64,000 bases of DNA. Source: Apostichopus japonicus (taxonomy: Eukaryota; Echinodermata; Holothuroidea; Aspidochirotida; Stichopodidae). Shown here one piece after another: positions 44,108 to 56,420 of this stretch. The stretch's first letter is position 1. Every line of letters starts with the position of its first letter. The notes below the pieces were generated by a model. It had not been told where the DNA came from and did not search any database. It saw only the letters and a list, made by a program, of their open reading frames with translations. The stretch is from the NCBI RefSeq assembly GCF_037975245.1, contig NC_092577.1:13064513-13128512 (forward strand), given 5' to 3'. Both the position numbers and the translations under genes were made by a program.

Positions 44108-47100
44108 CTTTTCATCAAACTCTGTCTGGAAAGTAAAATCGATTGAATCGATGATTCCACGACAGTAATAACGGAACAAAACAATCATCATAATAATAAT
44201 TACGACATACCGGTGATATTATTTGTGACAGTTCTGTCAGGCTTGTTGGACAAAAAGAAAATCAATAACTAGTATAACAATTATTTTGCATGTAAAGGTT
44301 TTAAGGAGTTGTGTCGAGTCGCTTTTAAGAACAGAGAAATGACATACTGCTCTTTGTCGTATATCATGCTCCCTCAGACGGTATACATAAATCCGTGAAT
44401 TCGTCGTGTGCAGAAATGAAACTTCTATCAAAAGAAAATCCATCAACAGCGTCATCGGTTTAGATATTATTTAATAGGGTATTGTTCAGTCACGCTATCC
44501 GTCCCAGATTTGGGTGATATTAGCCTTACAAAATGTTACACGTTTCCGTAGGCGTCACCCCCATCCACCCCTTCTAGATCCCCACTGGGGCTTAGAAATA
44601 CATTCCAATGAGACTGACTTCCTCTCTGGAATGTATATGTATGTTTAAATATAAAAAATAGCTACAAGAGAACTGTCTGAAAGCACTGCAGTTTCCTGTA
44701 TTGGAAACCTTTACAGAAGTAAATCCTCTTGTTTATGTGTGTTTTATTTTTTAAATCAACTACGGGAGAACCAGAAATATCTCTAAAATCACACAAGTTG
44801 TTGGTGATTCTCCCCCTGGACCCCAAAGAGGCTTTGAAATAAATCCCATAGAAATTATCTTTCACCCAATTTCTCTCTCACCCAAATATGTTGTGCTTTA
44901 AACTTCCCACGAGAGAACTAGATATATTTGAAAACACTTTGAGCTTGAGCTAGGCCGCTGAGAAATGTACGTGAAAGTTCTCATTCGGACATGTATCTTA
45001 GCGCAGCAAACTTGCTACAAAGGCAAACAGGAACTATATATGTAATAGTGCTACAGCTTCTGGTGGCCCTAACCTCCCCGACCAATAGCAGTGTACAGTT
45101 ATAAGTATACAGCAAGTGTTTATTTTCGTTGCTGTGTTAATCACTGCGGCCGCACGCAAAAAGTCAAGTCGATCTCGAATCGATCAATATCCCTCTTGAG
45201 AAAATGGTGAATGTCAAAATATTGATTGAACGCAAAAATTAAATTTTCAGCAATTCAAATGTATGTCACTGCTGAAGCGTGGCGTGTGGATGGGTGGTAG
45301 GAGGCGTTCCCCTAGCACCTGATATTTGCCCGTTATATGCACTTTATACTGGTGCGCTTTTTCACTTCAAAACTGTTTTGTTTTCCTACTAGCCCTAGTC
45401 CCCACCCATACCCCCCCCCCAACACTTTGGGAATTTTTGATGCCGCCACTGATCATTTTGCTCCCCTTCTAGGGACTTGGCATCAGGGGCGGACTGGTGG
45501 TTATCTGGACCCTCCGGCAAAGACAGTTGTTACGTCCCTCGCCGTCAGCGACATAGTCAGCGATAATGTATTTTTTTATTTTTATATCACTAGCAATTAG
45601 ATGTTAAAACGATACTGATCTAAATTCTGTCTGCGTGGAGAAATATCCCATACATAGGTGGGACAACTACCGGCAAAAGTTTTTTTTATAAAAGACTTTA
45701 AAAAAATGGAACTCCCTCCCGATACCTATCATAATGTGAATTCCAAAGAAATCCTGTCCTCCGCTGCAGAGGAATCCAGATTGCCATATCCTGTACTAGA
45801 GAGATGCCAAATTGAAACAAAATGCTCACCGAAACCTCAACCATGGTTGAGCTTGGGTGAATATGGACTGTAGTTGTTGTCCACTAATTTTGCTGCACTT
45901 CTCAGGGCTGCGCAACTCTCCCAATCCCCATATACCAGGCAAAAGCGTTTTATTTTTGACGGTTTATAGGTTATTTCTTTAATTGTAAACCGGTTTGTTC
46001 TATGTACGGTTTACCGGTTATTGAAAATGTGTTGTTTACCTTATTATAGACCTTCTTTGAAGACGCCCACCAACTGCTTGTTCATCTGAGCTAATAAAAA
46101 AAGCAGGCTACTGATAGCTTTTCTACATTCAAATGCTAACTGTCATCTTAAAATTAGAAACTACTTGTTTTTCTGTTTGTTTGTTGTAATTTTTCTGTGA
46201 CAATATTATACAAAATAACAGTTTTTAAGGATACTTAGTAAATAACATGCAAACCTTGCATGTTAGGTACATTTTCGTTGTTCCATGGTGTTATCAGTGC
46301 ACACAGGGATTCAGTGTGAACGTGTTTTCTTCTCCTTTTCCTAACTATTATTATTAGTAGTAGTAGTAGTATTATGAATATTCTGCACCCTATTTAACTT
46401 GCAATCATTAACTTTTGTATTGCTGCTTCCAAAATGCAAAGCAAACGTAGGCCTTTTTTTCATTCGTATAATATTTCAAGCTGCACACCATATTGATTGT
46501 GTTCGCCGCTTCAAGGCAGAAGTTCATTGGAAATGTATCGACAAATTCTGCTTCTCTATGTCTGGTATACCTACTAATGGTATCGGTCAGTTAAGCTTTC
46601 GTACTATAGTCTAAGGCAATTGCCAATACATTTCTCCTCAGTGAAACAATTATAGCTGTTTACTTGAACGTTTTGTTGTTGAAGCATTATTTGGAAGGTT
46701 ATAACCAAATTTAAAAGAAACACGTTTTGGCAAGTTGCTTTTGACCATGTTGGTATGGAAGCGCATAGTTGCCGTCAACAAACTAAACAAAGCCATTTCA
46801 AACTGCCAAAAAAAAACTGTTGAATTTTTGACACAGGTGATCACAAAATTAAAGACCCATGATTACAAATAAAACGTTAAGAAATAAAAAAGGGCAATAA
46901 AGATTTTGAAAATGGAATTGATAGCTTTTTATTGCATTTAATTTCGAAATGAAAGTAAACAGCGGCGTTACGCCATTGGGATAAGAAGCGGAAACCATGG
47001 GCCTGAAAAATAAAAGTTACACAACACTACATTGCGTTGAACAATGACAGTTTCAATATAATCCAGAATATGTTAAAACCTTTAGTGTGGTTATCTTAAG

Positions 47101-48600
47101 AAGTATATAATGCACAATATGTAAAACAAATATGCTATATCATAAATAAATAAATAAATAAATAAATAATAAAATACTATATTAGAAAATTAAGATAATA
47201 AATCTCGACCTCTTCCGATTTTTGTCAGTCTCTTATTTTCCTGTCTAAAATATTGGCATACTCCTTGTATGATTGATTCTAATGCTCACGCTAGGGAGCA
47301 CATTTGATCATTGGCCCGGGTCACCAAGTAAATCTTTATAAACCGCTACTAGTGAAGCAACGGTCAATTGCAAAAATAACAGATATTATAATTGTGATGG
47401 CTCTAATAAGTTTCCCTCATTTTATTTCGTCCTCTTTAAAAGTTGATCGGGGGATAATGCAAGCGATGCACGAGGGCGGATAGCATTAACACCCGGAGTG
47501 CATTAATCATGTGAGTAACGCACGCTAGACCGTTGATTAACCCCGTTCATTCATACACTACCATTTGTGTGGGGGAAAAATCATAAAACAAAACATTTTT
47601 GGTTATATATAACCAAAGATTTATTAAAGTGATGCCCCGTAATTTTACCCTGCGTTACTCACAGGATTAACCACGGTCAGCTGACCTGAATGGACCAATA
47701 GGATTTAGGAATCTTTACTAAGTATGAATGAATGTTCGATTAATACTATATATGCCTACTTTATTTCGGTAGTACGTTAGTTTTATATCGATACAACCAA
47801 AGAAATACTTTTAAAAATAATATGTAATAACAAGGAAATGACATGTTTTAACTTACTACTTCAGGTTTCAAAAAATGATCATATTGAAAATTGAAACTGT
47901 GATAGATCTTTTAAAAAAAAAGACAAACTGACAAGTATTTCATCTCTCATCTCAGATGACATTTGTCCAGATGAACTTTCAAATACTAAGTCAATATGTA
48001 CATATGTGTGTACATGCCTTATCCAATATCTTCTTCTTCTTCCTTTACTCCGCTGATCTCGTTTCTTTGTTATACCTGATGTATACAAATTATTGATGTG
48101 TGTATAACTTTATACAGAAAATCTAAGAAAGAAAGAAACATAAGTCTGTTTTAACTGTTTCCATACAACAAACGTACAATCATTATTTGTATTGTGCTTA
48201 ATACTCTCTGTGTATACATATGGTTTTATTTTCAATGTTAAGGCTATACTTTACATACTAACTTCTACACAATGTCAGTTATTGTTCCTCACATGGGTTC
48301 CTCTTTGAACCCTCCTCTGCCTCACCTCCTTCATTTACGCATGTTTATATGCGAGTGGCACTTGAAATTAAACACAACTGCTCGATTTCATATGACAAGA
48401 TGAACTCATCGATCAGTTCTCAATAGTTAAAGTGAAGGGGGGGAAAATGGCAATTATATCAATCACATTTTTTACTCATCATAATCTATCATAAGTTTAT
48501 TTCATCATCTTCAACATCCAAAGCATACAAATTGACAGTGTTAACTGCAAACATGCCCCCCCCCCCAAAAAAAAAAAAAACCTATTCCACTTAGTCCATT
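44108..48600. other. gene-poor stretch
   Basis: No supportable exon. A short open frame at 45706-45870 (contains MELPPDTYHNVNSKEILS) is not recognised. Poly(C) near 45411; (AAAT)n at about 47146-47168; inverted-repeat segments at 47511-47545 and 47650-47680. Confidence 0.45.
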
Positions 48601-48602
48601 TA

Positions 48603-48801
48603 GGAAGTTTCTTTACAGAGAAGTCACCCATGAAAATCAAAAGACTGGACGGTTGCACACTCTCAACAAGTGATCACCTTACATATATGCATCGAGACTG
48701 ACCTTTTGATCATGATGATGTTACGTCAATTGGGCATTATGAACCCATTGAAAAGATAATAGATACTACACATGATCTTAACGAAAAGGCCGAGGATGGT
48801 T
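48603..48801 (-). mobile_element. U2-headed SINE-like element, copy 1
   Basis: On the minus strand from 48801 the sequence matches the 5' end of U2 snRNA: CTCGGCCTTTTCGTTAAGAT, then CATGTGTAGTATCT, which includes the branch-point recognition GTAGTA. After about 45 bases U2 similarity ends; there is no Sm site, so it is not a working U2 gene. The remaining 150 bases resemble those after the U2 head at 62599 (TTGAGAG, GATTTTC, TGGGTGACTT). The tail on this strand reaches poly(T)-poly(G) near 48590-48555. Confidence 0.65.
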
Positions 48802-49420
48802 CACTATATCAGGCGGATGTTGCCAAACAACAGTAATACGGTATGTAAACTAGAACAACTGTATTTGTACACAAACACATATCATTGTAGTGCGTGGTGA
48901 AGGTCAACGTTAGTTGTTCATATTCAATGGAGGGGTCTTTGTTACTGCAACCCCTTTGTACTGTTTCTTCGGTCACGAAGAAGCCAGTTCGGCGTTTGGT
49001 CCCTTAACGTAGACAAAAGCTATGCAATATTATATAATGTTTATAAACAAATCTCTAGCTAACATGTGTCTGCAATATTAACGAATAAAATGATGACTGA
49101 AACCATCAGAACAAAGCTGACAATCACGAATCACACCTGATTCGGACGTGACAGAGAATACACCGTGTCATAGACAGTGATTGGTCAAATAGAACTACAT
49201 GTTAACGTTACTGTATCCTCGCCTAGTTAGCGAAAGTTTTAGGAACATACGGTGATTTGCACCGAAGGCCTAATGGACCTTTCATCTAACGAATATATAA
49301 ATGTAGGCCTATATTCTATCATTGAAAACGTAACACCCCTCCGGTCTATTAAAAACTGCTTGGTCGATATCCTGGCCTTGGTTTATCATCATCCAAAGCA
49401 CGAAATATATGCCATACACG
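48802..49420. other. no gene seen
   Basis: Non-coding; no feature I can support. Confidence 0.45.
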
Positions 49421-49422
49421 GC

Positions 49423-51389
49423 CATAGCAGGGGCGTATCCAGGATTTTCTAACCCGGGGGGCGCGAATTACTATCTAAGCGCCACTATCGGTTGGCGCGC
49501 AGCGTACAAGAAAATTTCTGGTTTTGATACCCCCCAGATCACCGGAAATGGCACTTTTCGGGCTTGAAAATGACCAACCAGATGTACACTTTTTGCCTGA
49601 GAACCAAGTATTTCCCAACAGTTTTTTTTCCATCCATAACCGTTTTGAAGATTGTCACCAGTCACACATCATGTTCGACTCTGACCTCATCGCATGTCCT
49701 GTGGATCATTGCTTTTGTAGGTGATTCTACGTCGCGGCCCACAATATCCGACAGCCCCACTTTTGAAGGTTTTAAGCCCATTATTTGTTCAGAATTTGAA
49801 AATTCACATTTCTCGTGAATAAACTCACTTCAAAACATACCCATAATGTTGCAAAAAAAATCATCTATGGACAACCAATATAGAAAAACCTCCTTGAACC
49901 CCTAACAGACCGGCCAAAATTGCACGAGTAGAGGGAAGTATGATGAAGAATGTTGGTCAGGAAATTTTCGAAAATTCCGACACAGTTAATTTATTGGTGT
50001 ACAAATATTAAAACCTCTTATAACTGCTATTATAAAACTTCGTTGAAGGAAATGAAACAAATACCAGATATTTCCGAAACCGAACACTACACACATAGGC
50101 GTAGGAGGCGGGGGGGGGGGGCTTTTCTGGCAATATGCTGAGAATTTTTCGGGCACCTACTGAAAGAAAATTAAATTGCAATACATAGTTACATCTAAAG
50201 GAAATTAATTAAAAATCATCTCCTTGGTACTTAAAATAAAGTTCTAAGCTTGGCCGACTAATTAGCCATTACTAATGTAAAAGAGAGTTTTGACATAATT
50301 GTACCTCCATGCTTTTTCTCCATCTACATAAGACATTTCGTTGTTTATATGGGCATCCCGCGGTGTACTGCGCAACTTTCACGGACCGTACGGTACACGA
50401 TGGCATGCGATGTAATAACCGATGCTTGCTTATATGATATTGACATTAACATGTTGAACGCGCGCGGAGCGCGCGAAAAATGTTGGTTATATTTTTTGGG
50501 CAAGTCGTTACAGCTCCCCAAATCAAATTGGTCTCCTTCGCCTTAGACTACACACACAGACAGTTTTGAAGCTGTTCATCCTGGAACGCCATTTTCATGC
50601 TCACTGATATGTTTTGATATCTGCTGTTTGCTTTACAAACTCGAACAGGCGCGTAGCGAGGAATTTGCCTAGGGAGGGGCGAAGTCTGTGGGCAAACTAT
50701 CTAAGCGTAGCGCCACCATGAGTTGGCGCAAAGCGTACAAGAAAATTTTGGCCGAAAATGCCTCCCAGATCGCTGGAAATGACACTTCCCAGGCCTTGTT
50801 AGTTGTATCTAAGCATTTTCTATTTTGAAATAACTAGCGATATCATAAAAAAAATATGCTCGGGGGGGGGTGGTCGCCCCCTTCCCGAAATGCGTCATGT
50901 TCCCCGACGACTCGGTCGAGACCAGCCACAGTTGGTTTCAAAGCACAATTGTACAATTGTTTAAGGCGTCCATACACACACACACACGCGTTATGATAGA
51001 CCATATATAGTATATATATAGATACATTAGTGAGAGGAAAAATGGAAACGTCAAAAATGGAGTTGTCGGTGCAAGGGGTAGGGTGAGGTGCACGCCCCTT
51101 CCGAAATCCTCGATCCGTCACTGGCTACCCTGTGTATATAATAGGGATCAGCGCTATAATGATGTCACTGTTCCTCGTTCTCTTCCCGGTGTCTTAATTG
51201 GCGTTTTTCTTTTACTCCCTCCTTTTCTCCTTTTTCTCTCCTTCTTCTTTTTCTTTTCACTTCCTTCCTCTTCTCCTCCTCTTTTTCCCCCTCTTTTTTC
51301 CCTTTTTTTCTCTTTTTTTTTCTCTCCTCTTTTTCTTACCCGGGGGGCGCGCGCCCCCAACGCCCCCCCCTGGATACGCGCCTGCATAG
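49423..51389. mobile_element. 2-kb TIR element (family A), copy 2, inverted
   Basis: 49428-51384 begins CAGGGGCGTATCCAGG and ends CCTGGATACGCGCCTG, flanked by CATAG on both sides (49423-49427, 51385-51389). It is the reverse-oriented counterpart of 21766-23891: the pyrimidine-rich stretch is at 51180-51340 and the conserved modules are near 49470-49560 and 50690-50800. It lacks the nested hAT-like piece and instead keeps a block at 50096-50270, opening with CATAGGCGTAGGAGGCGGGG, that the other copy has lost. No transposase. Confidence 0.85.
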
Positions 51390-51789
51390 TATATAATAAT
51401 GCCGTGCCACAAAAATAAGGTTAAAAGTGCCTATGTTGCGGGAGCTGCAGTTGGTCAGATAACGCCGAATCGTTGCGGATAAATACGGTTAACATTTGTT
51501 GCTTGCAACTTTTTCTGCAGGATGTTGTTAACTCAAATGCGTTCAAATGTAACCTGTCTTGTTCAATTTGAAACTAAAGAACCAAAGTAGAGAATTGATC
51601 GTATTCTTTTGGAGAAGAATGCAACTCAAGGAGATCTAGTTTATTAACGTGTGGAGTATTAACTGTACACCGCAACAATTCTTTGGAAATCTGAGTCTGT
51701 AGTTTTTTCCTGCGTAGCCAACCTGTGCATTTCAGATTGCTATGAAGATTGTATTTTCAGCTGGCATTCACCAGCCAGCCATGTAGATG

Positions 51790-53276
51790 ATGGAGCGGGC
51801 TATTAATCCCAATATGTTGCGCGCATGCGCAATACAAAAAATATTGTATGATAACATATAATTGGAATGTGTAAAAGAAAGTTGGCCTGACGTTTCGATC
51901 CTAGCAGGATCTTCTTCAGAGGCTAAATGACAAGTAACAGTAACAGAAGGGACAAAAACACGCACAGAATACAGACAGGTTAGCACGGTGAACACAATGA
52001 GATAGATGTAGGGGATTGGTAGACAAGGAATGGAGAGAGGAAAGCAACAGGGGAAGAGGAGAGGTAGGAGATAAACAGTGGAGGGACAAAGAGAGGATAA
52101 AAGGAACGGGGTAGGGAATAAACTGGAGAAGGGCAAGGACAGAAAGGTGTGGAGAAAAAAAGGGTGGAAGAGAGCTGTGAGAAGAGGAGTAATGGGGCTG
52201 TAACAAAGATAAAAGGAGTGGGGGACAGAAGAAAAGTAGTCATGTCCTTCCTAAATGTTGAGCCCATGAGGTTGAATGATGCGAAGGCGTTGCATCCATA
52301 GCCTCCCCCTCTGCTGATTCGTACTAGGTCAGGACGGCTACCTAAGGATTCAATCCCCTGTAAAGACATGACGTTAATGGTATGGTTGGGAAGGTTTAAA
52401 TGTTCTCCAACTGGGGTCTGATCAGTCTTCATGGTGTTGACTGTGGATCTGTTACCATAGAATCGCTTCTTGCGGGTGATTTTGGTTTCGCCAACATACT
52501 TGATGCCGCAAACTCTACAAGAGATCAGATAGATGACATTGGTGGTTGTGCAAGTGACGTGACGTTGTGTGTGAGTTGCATACTGTAGCTGGTGATGGAA
52601 TTAGATTGAACAGTGTGGTGGCTGCAGACGATGCATCTCGAATAACGATCACATTTGAAAGAAGGTTGCGCGGTCGTATGTAGGCGATGGTGGGTTTTTT
52701 TCAGGGACGGCTCGTTGGAGTCTATCTGAAGTGAGGAAAATGTTGTGGTTGTTAGAAGTGATTTTCTGAAGAGGAGGAAGATTTGATAGGAAAGTAACAA
52801 CCAGGGCAGTTTGTTGTCGCAATCTCGTCCCTTTTTGTCCTTCACTGCCAAAGTAGATGATCTGGAAAGGGAGCGGACTCTAGGAATGGCTTCACGCACC
52901 CTTCTGGCACTATGGCCCCTGACAGTAAGGTGTTTTTCCAAAGCATCTGTATGGCGAATGAAAGAGGAATTGTTAGAGCAAATGCGAAGAAGGCAAAGTG
53001 CTTGACTGTAGGCAATTCCAGACTTGCAGTGACGGGGATGGCAGCTTGAAGAATGGAGATACTGGTGTGTGTCTGTGGGCTTGGTGTATAAGTCTGTAGA
53101 GAGAGAACCGTGTTCCTTGCGAACAGTCACATCGAGAAAGTTAACCTGTTGGTGAGAGTAATCAGAGGTGAATGTGATGTGCTGTGGAAAGAATTGATGC
53201 GATTGATGAAGGTGAGCAGGCTATCCTCATCACTATAATTGGTAAAGAGACGGTAAAAGGAAAGAGCGCCACCACG
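51790..53276 (-). mobile_element. Penelope-like retroelement, 5'-truncated
   Basis: The minus-strand frame 53130-52525 holds the end of the reverse transcriptase region (STDLYTKPTDTHQYLH, SCHPRHCKSGIAYSQAL, RGHSARRVREAI). Another frame from about 52565 down to 52230 holds a GIY-YIG endonuclease (NVIYLISCRVCGIKYVGETK, then FYGNRSTVN and VGEHLNLPNH). The two are separated by a frameshift near 52565, and another is visible near 53150, so it is inactive. Family: Penelope-like elements carry RT followed by GIY-YIG. A pyrimidine-rich 3' part ends with the hammerhead-like motif at 51884-51923. Confidence 0.9.
51884..51923 (-). ncRNA. hammerhead-ribozyme-like motif of the Penelope element
   Basis: Reverse complement reads GCCTCTGAAGAAGATCC, loop TGCTA, GGATCGAAACGTCAGGCC. 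CTGAAGA and GAAA match the conserved hammerhead core, GATCC/GGATC forms stem II, GGCC/GCCT could start stem I, and GTC would be the cleavage triplet. Such motifs are known in Penelope-like elements. An extra A beside stem II and a minimal stem III leave activity uncertain. Confidence 0.45.
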
Positions 53277-53464
53277 TTTTCAAAGCTGGCCGTTCTCAAA
53301 TAGTGTTGTCATATGGCAGCTGTGGTTATTTATTTCCTCAAATCAAACAGCACGCGTTATTTAGTAGCATCTGAGAAATATACACCGCATTTGAAACAGC
53401 GTAACATAAGTGAAATGCTCTTTGCCTGAACTACATTATTTGCTACCTAAATTAAATTGTGAAA

Positions 53465-53657
53465 ATGAAGAATAAAGGAGTCATCAATTGTCGTTCCTCT
53501 GGTGTCTTCTTGGCTGGTTTCGTGATGGTATTTCTCTTCACGGGTTCATTTAAAGCGAATGGTGTTCTTTATTGGGATAGCGTGTTAGAATACCAAACAT
53601 CTAACTTTCTAGCCGGCAGCACCTACGTGTTGCAAGCATCTGTTGCATTCACAATTG
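53465..53657 (+). CDS. first coding exon of a secreted or membrane protein
   Basis: ATG with A at -3, 64 codons plus one base, then a perfect 5' splice site (G|GTAAGT at 53658). Residues 1-34 read as a signal peptide or anchor: MKNKGVINCRSS, then a hydrophobic GVFLAGFVMVFLFTG, then SFKANG. The rest (VLYWDSVLEYQTSNFL, STYVLQASVAFTI) looks like the start of an extracellular domain that I do not recognise. Phase 1, as usual for extracellular domain boundaries. The next exon is not identified; the acceptor-like TATATAATCCAG at 55422 leads to a frame that stops after about 18 codons. Confidence 0.55.
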
Positions 53658-56270
53658 GTAAGTTTTAACCCTTTTTCATAATTCGGCTTTTCCCTCACTT
53701 TGTTTCAACTAATGTACATATTGGTGCAACATGTCGGACCTCAGAACTTTGGTCCACTGACACAAACTATTTGTTATAGTGTTACTTGTAGGTCATAGAG
53801 CATTTTCGGATTTCTTTTTATCAGCTTAATTACTTGAATTTAAAATTGGATCTATTTTGCAGTGTATTCCTCTGTAAATGGAAGGTCAAATTTACCCCCG
53901 CTTGACTTTATCAAAAAGTGTCCAAGTATATATCGATATTTCGCCCATTTCACGTGCTTGATATGGTGTTATGGCCCTTACCGAAATCCCATATCTGGGC
54001 GAGATATAAAAATCCAGATCTGGCCCAGATCTGGAATTTCAATCTGGGCCAGATCCGCTCCAGATCTGGAATTTATATCTGGCCAGATAAAAAATTTGGC
54101 AGATATAACTTGATATAAAATAAAGTTTTATATGGCCCATATAAAACTTGATCTGGTTAAATTTCATTGCATCCATATCTGGGCCAGATAAAAGTTTATC
54201 TGGTTGATATAAAAAAAAAATCCAGATAAACTTTTATATTGCCCATATAAAATGTTATATGGTTGAAAATATCGCTCGGACGTCCGAACGAAATTTTTTG
54301 TGTTCAGTATGGTATTCAACAAACTCTAAATCTGTTAAAAACAGAACATAATACGAAGAATATACAGTACTATAAATGATAGCGACGAAATTAAATGTCT
54401 GTGTGAATTGGCGAGTCACATGTGATATTTGCATATATCATTCAGTGACGTGCACTCTCGGAGGGAGGGGGTGGGCGTCTCCCCGCCTCCACCGTCAGTT
54501 GGGAATAAAAAGTCCAGTTAGGTGATTTGTTTAGATTCAGTCGGGGAAGACAGTCGGGGAAGAACAAGACCCCTTCCTATAGACATAGAGCGCCCTTCCA
54601 TGACCGTTCATACCCAAGATTGAGTATACGTAAGGTGTATATTTTTTTTTGTACTCGTTGTTAGCAATGTACGAATGACGTGCCCGGGACCTTGTGCTAG
54701 TACTAATACTAATCTATATGCATGTGTAAGGACTTGAGTTTTGCACACGACACTAATGGACCCGGGCAGTTAACACTGCGATTTCAAGTCGTCCACTAAA
54801 ACAATTAGGTTCAACAATGCAGGGTTGCCATTTGAAGGCTACCACGAGTTACAATTAAGCTACAAAATGAATCCCAAAAATTACCAAAAACAATAGCATC
54901 CTTTTGATACTCTCCCAGCCATGTACCGGTATATTATTATTTTTTTTTTTTTTTTTTTTTTATACATAATACATAAATAGGTGATGAAATCGGCGTGATC
55001 AAATGGTATTCCTAATTATCTGTATTTCCGTTCTTAGTCATTGTATTAACTTTAGCTATCAGGACCCTCCAGTGTTCCTCATGAAGAGCATAGTAAGCCC
55101 CTGGTGTTAAAATCGGGGGGTGTAGACCCGACCCTTTGTAGGGTGGTTTTTTGAGTGTCATAAAAATTCGGGGCAAAAATGAATAAATATACCAACATTT
55201 TGCAACTTTATGCACCCAATGCACCCTTTAGTCAAACATAAACAATTATCAAATGTGAGGGGGATACCTTCTCCCCCATAGGCTCCTTTGACGCAGTTCA
55301 CAAAATGCCAACTGTATACAGGGTCGTCAAGAAAATCAAATACAAAATTGGATACCCCGAGCAAGAAAAACAAGTTGGATACCCACGGGTGGCAGTTAAA
55401 TTGTTCTTGTTTATATAATCCAGGGAATCAGACAGTCACTCTGGATGGGGCACCAACGGTTAATCCTCGGATCCATGGATGACGGACAGGGGTAGAAGTG
55501 TCCACTCTCTGTTCAACCCCAAAACCGCACAAACTTGCGTGTAGACTTTAATTATAGACCTGATTAGTCACTGAATGCCAACCATTTTTCGTTTTGATAC
55601 TGATGTTTGATTTCTCCTGACTAGAACACACACACCCCTTTATATTCGAGCAGGCTTTAACGATCTCATGCAAAGCTACCCACCCTGTTTTTTACTTTCC
55701 CGGATTCGCCCCTGCTGTTGAAGGCATATAGACTAAACATTATTATTAGAATTTTAAATTAAAACAAAATAAGCCTGTATGTACTATTGTAGACTTACGT
55801 TAATTATGTAAGAGTTTACGATAGTATGAAACTGTTCACTGCATGGGCTGCATGAATGTTCATCTATAGCATAGCTGGTATAGTCTATTGATTGATTCCG
55901 AATAGTGGAATTGATTCACTCGTTGAGAACATGGACGTATTTGGCATGTTTTCGAGTGATAAGAATGACCACCTTCTATATGAATTCCCCCCACTTGTCG
56001 AATAGTGGCTTTGAAGCACAGTTATTAGGATTTCACTTTTAGGAAACGAAATTCCTCAGTAAAATGAGAGGTGGATCCTGGGGAATTCTCAAAGAATGAT
56101 TTATAACTCTTTCAGAGTTACGTGTAACAGGGATAGGCCATGAATTAGAGATAAAGCGAAAACACATCCTGTTCTTCATCTTTTTTTATCAATTACCAGT
56201 GAGAAGAGTCCTATGTGTCGACGAAAGCCAAAAAGAATAAATAAATACAAATAAAAATAAACATAAAATT
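53658..56270. other. intron or intergenic, no further exon identified
   Basis: Contains the ATCTGG-rich block (53990-54260), poly(T) at 54939-54960, and AT-rich sequence. Confidence 0.45.
53990..54260. repeat. cluster of (GCC)AGATCTGG / ATATCTGG words
   Basis: Short inverted words ATCTGG/CCAGAT and CATATAAAA/TTTTATATGG recur many times in both orientations with irregular spacing. Confidence 0.75.
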
Positions 56271-56274
56271 AATA

Positions 56275-56319
<45 letters not shown>

Positions 56320-56336
56320 TATATATATATATTTAA

Positions 56337-56390
<54 letters not shown>

Positions 56391-56420
56391 ATGTATATCT
56401 ACATATATATACATATAAGG
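56275..56420. repeat. (TA)n microsatellite
   Basis: TA repeat with TTTA, TACA and TGTG interruptions. Confidence 0.95.

Noticed and set aside
45706-45873. Short open frame with a protein-like composition (MELPPDTYHNVNSKEIL...)
   Set aside because: Not recognised, no splice or promoter context, no second copy; could be chance or an old retrocopy scrap.
55423-55482. Second exon for the signal-peptide gene at 53465
   Set aside because: Acceptor is good, but the phase-1 frame stops after about 18 codons (at 55480) and shows no domain.
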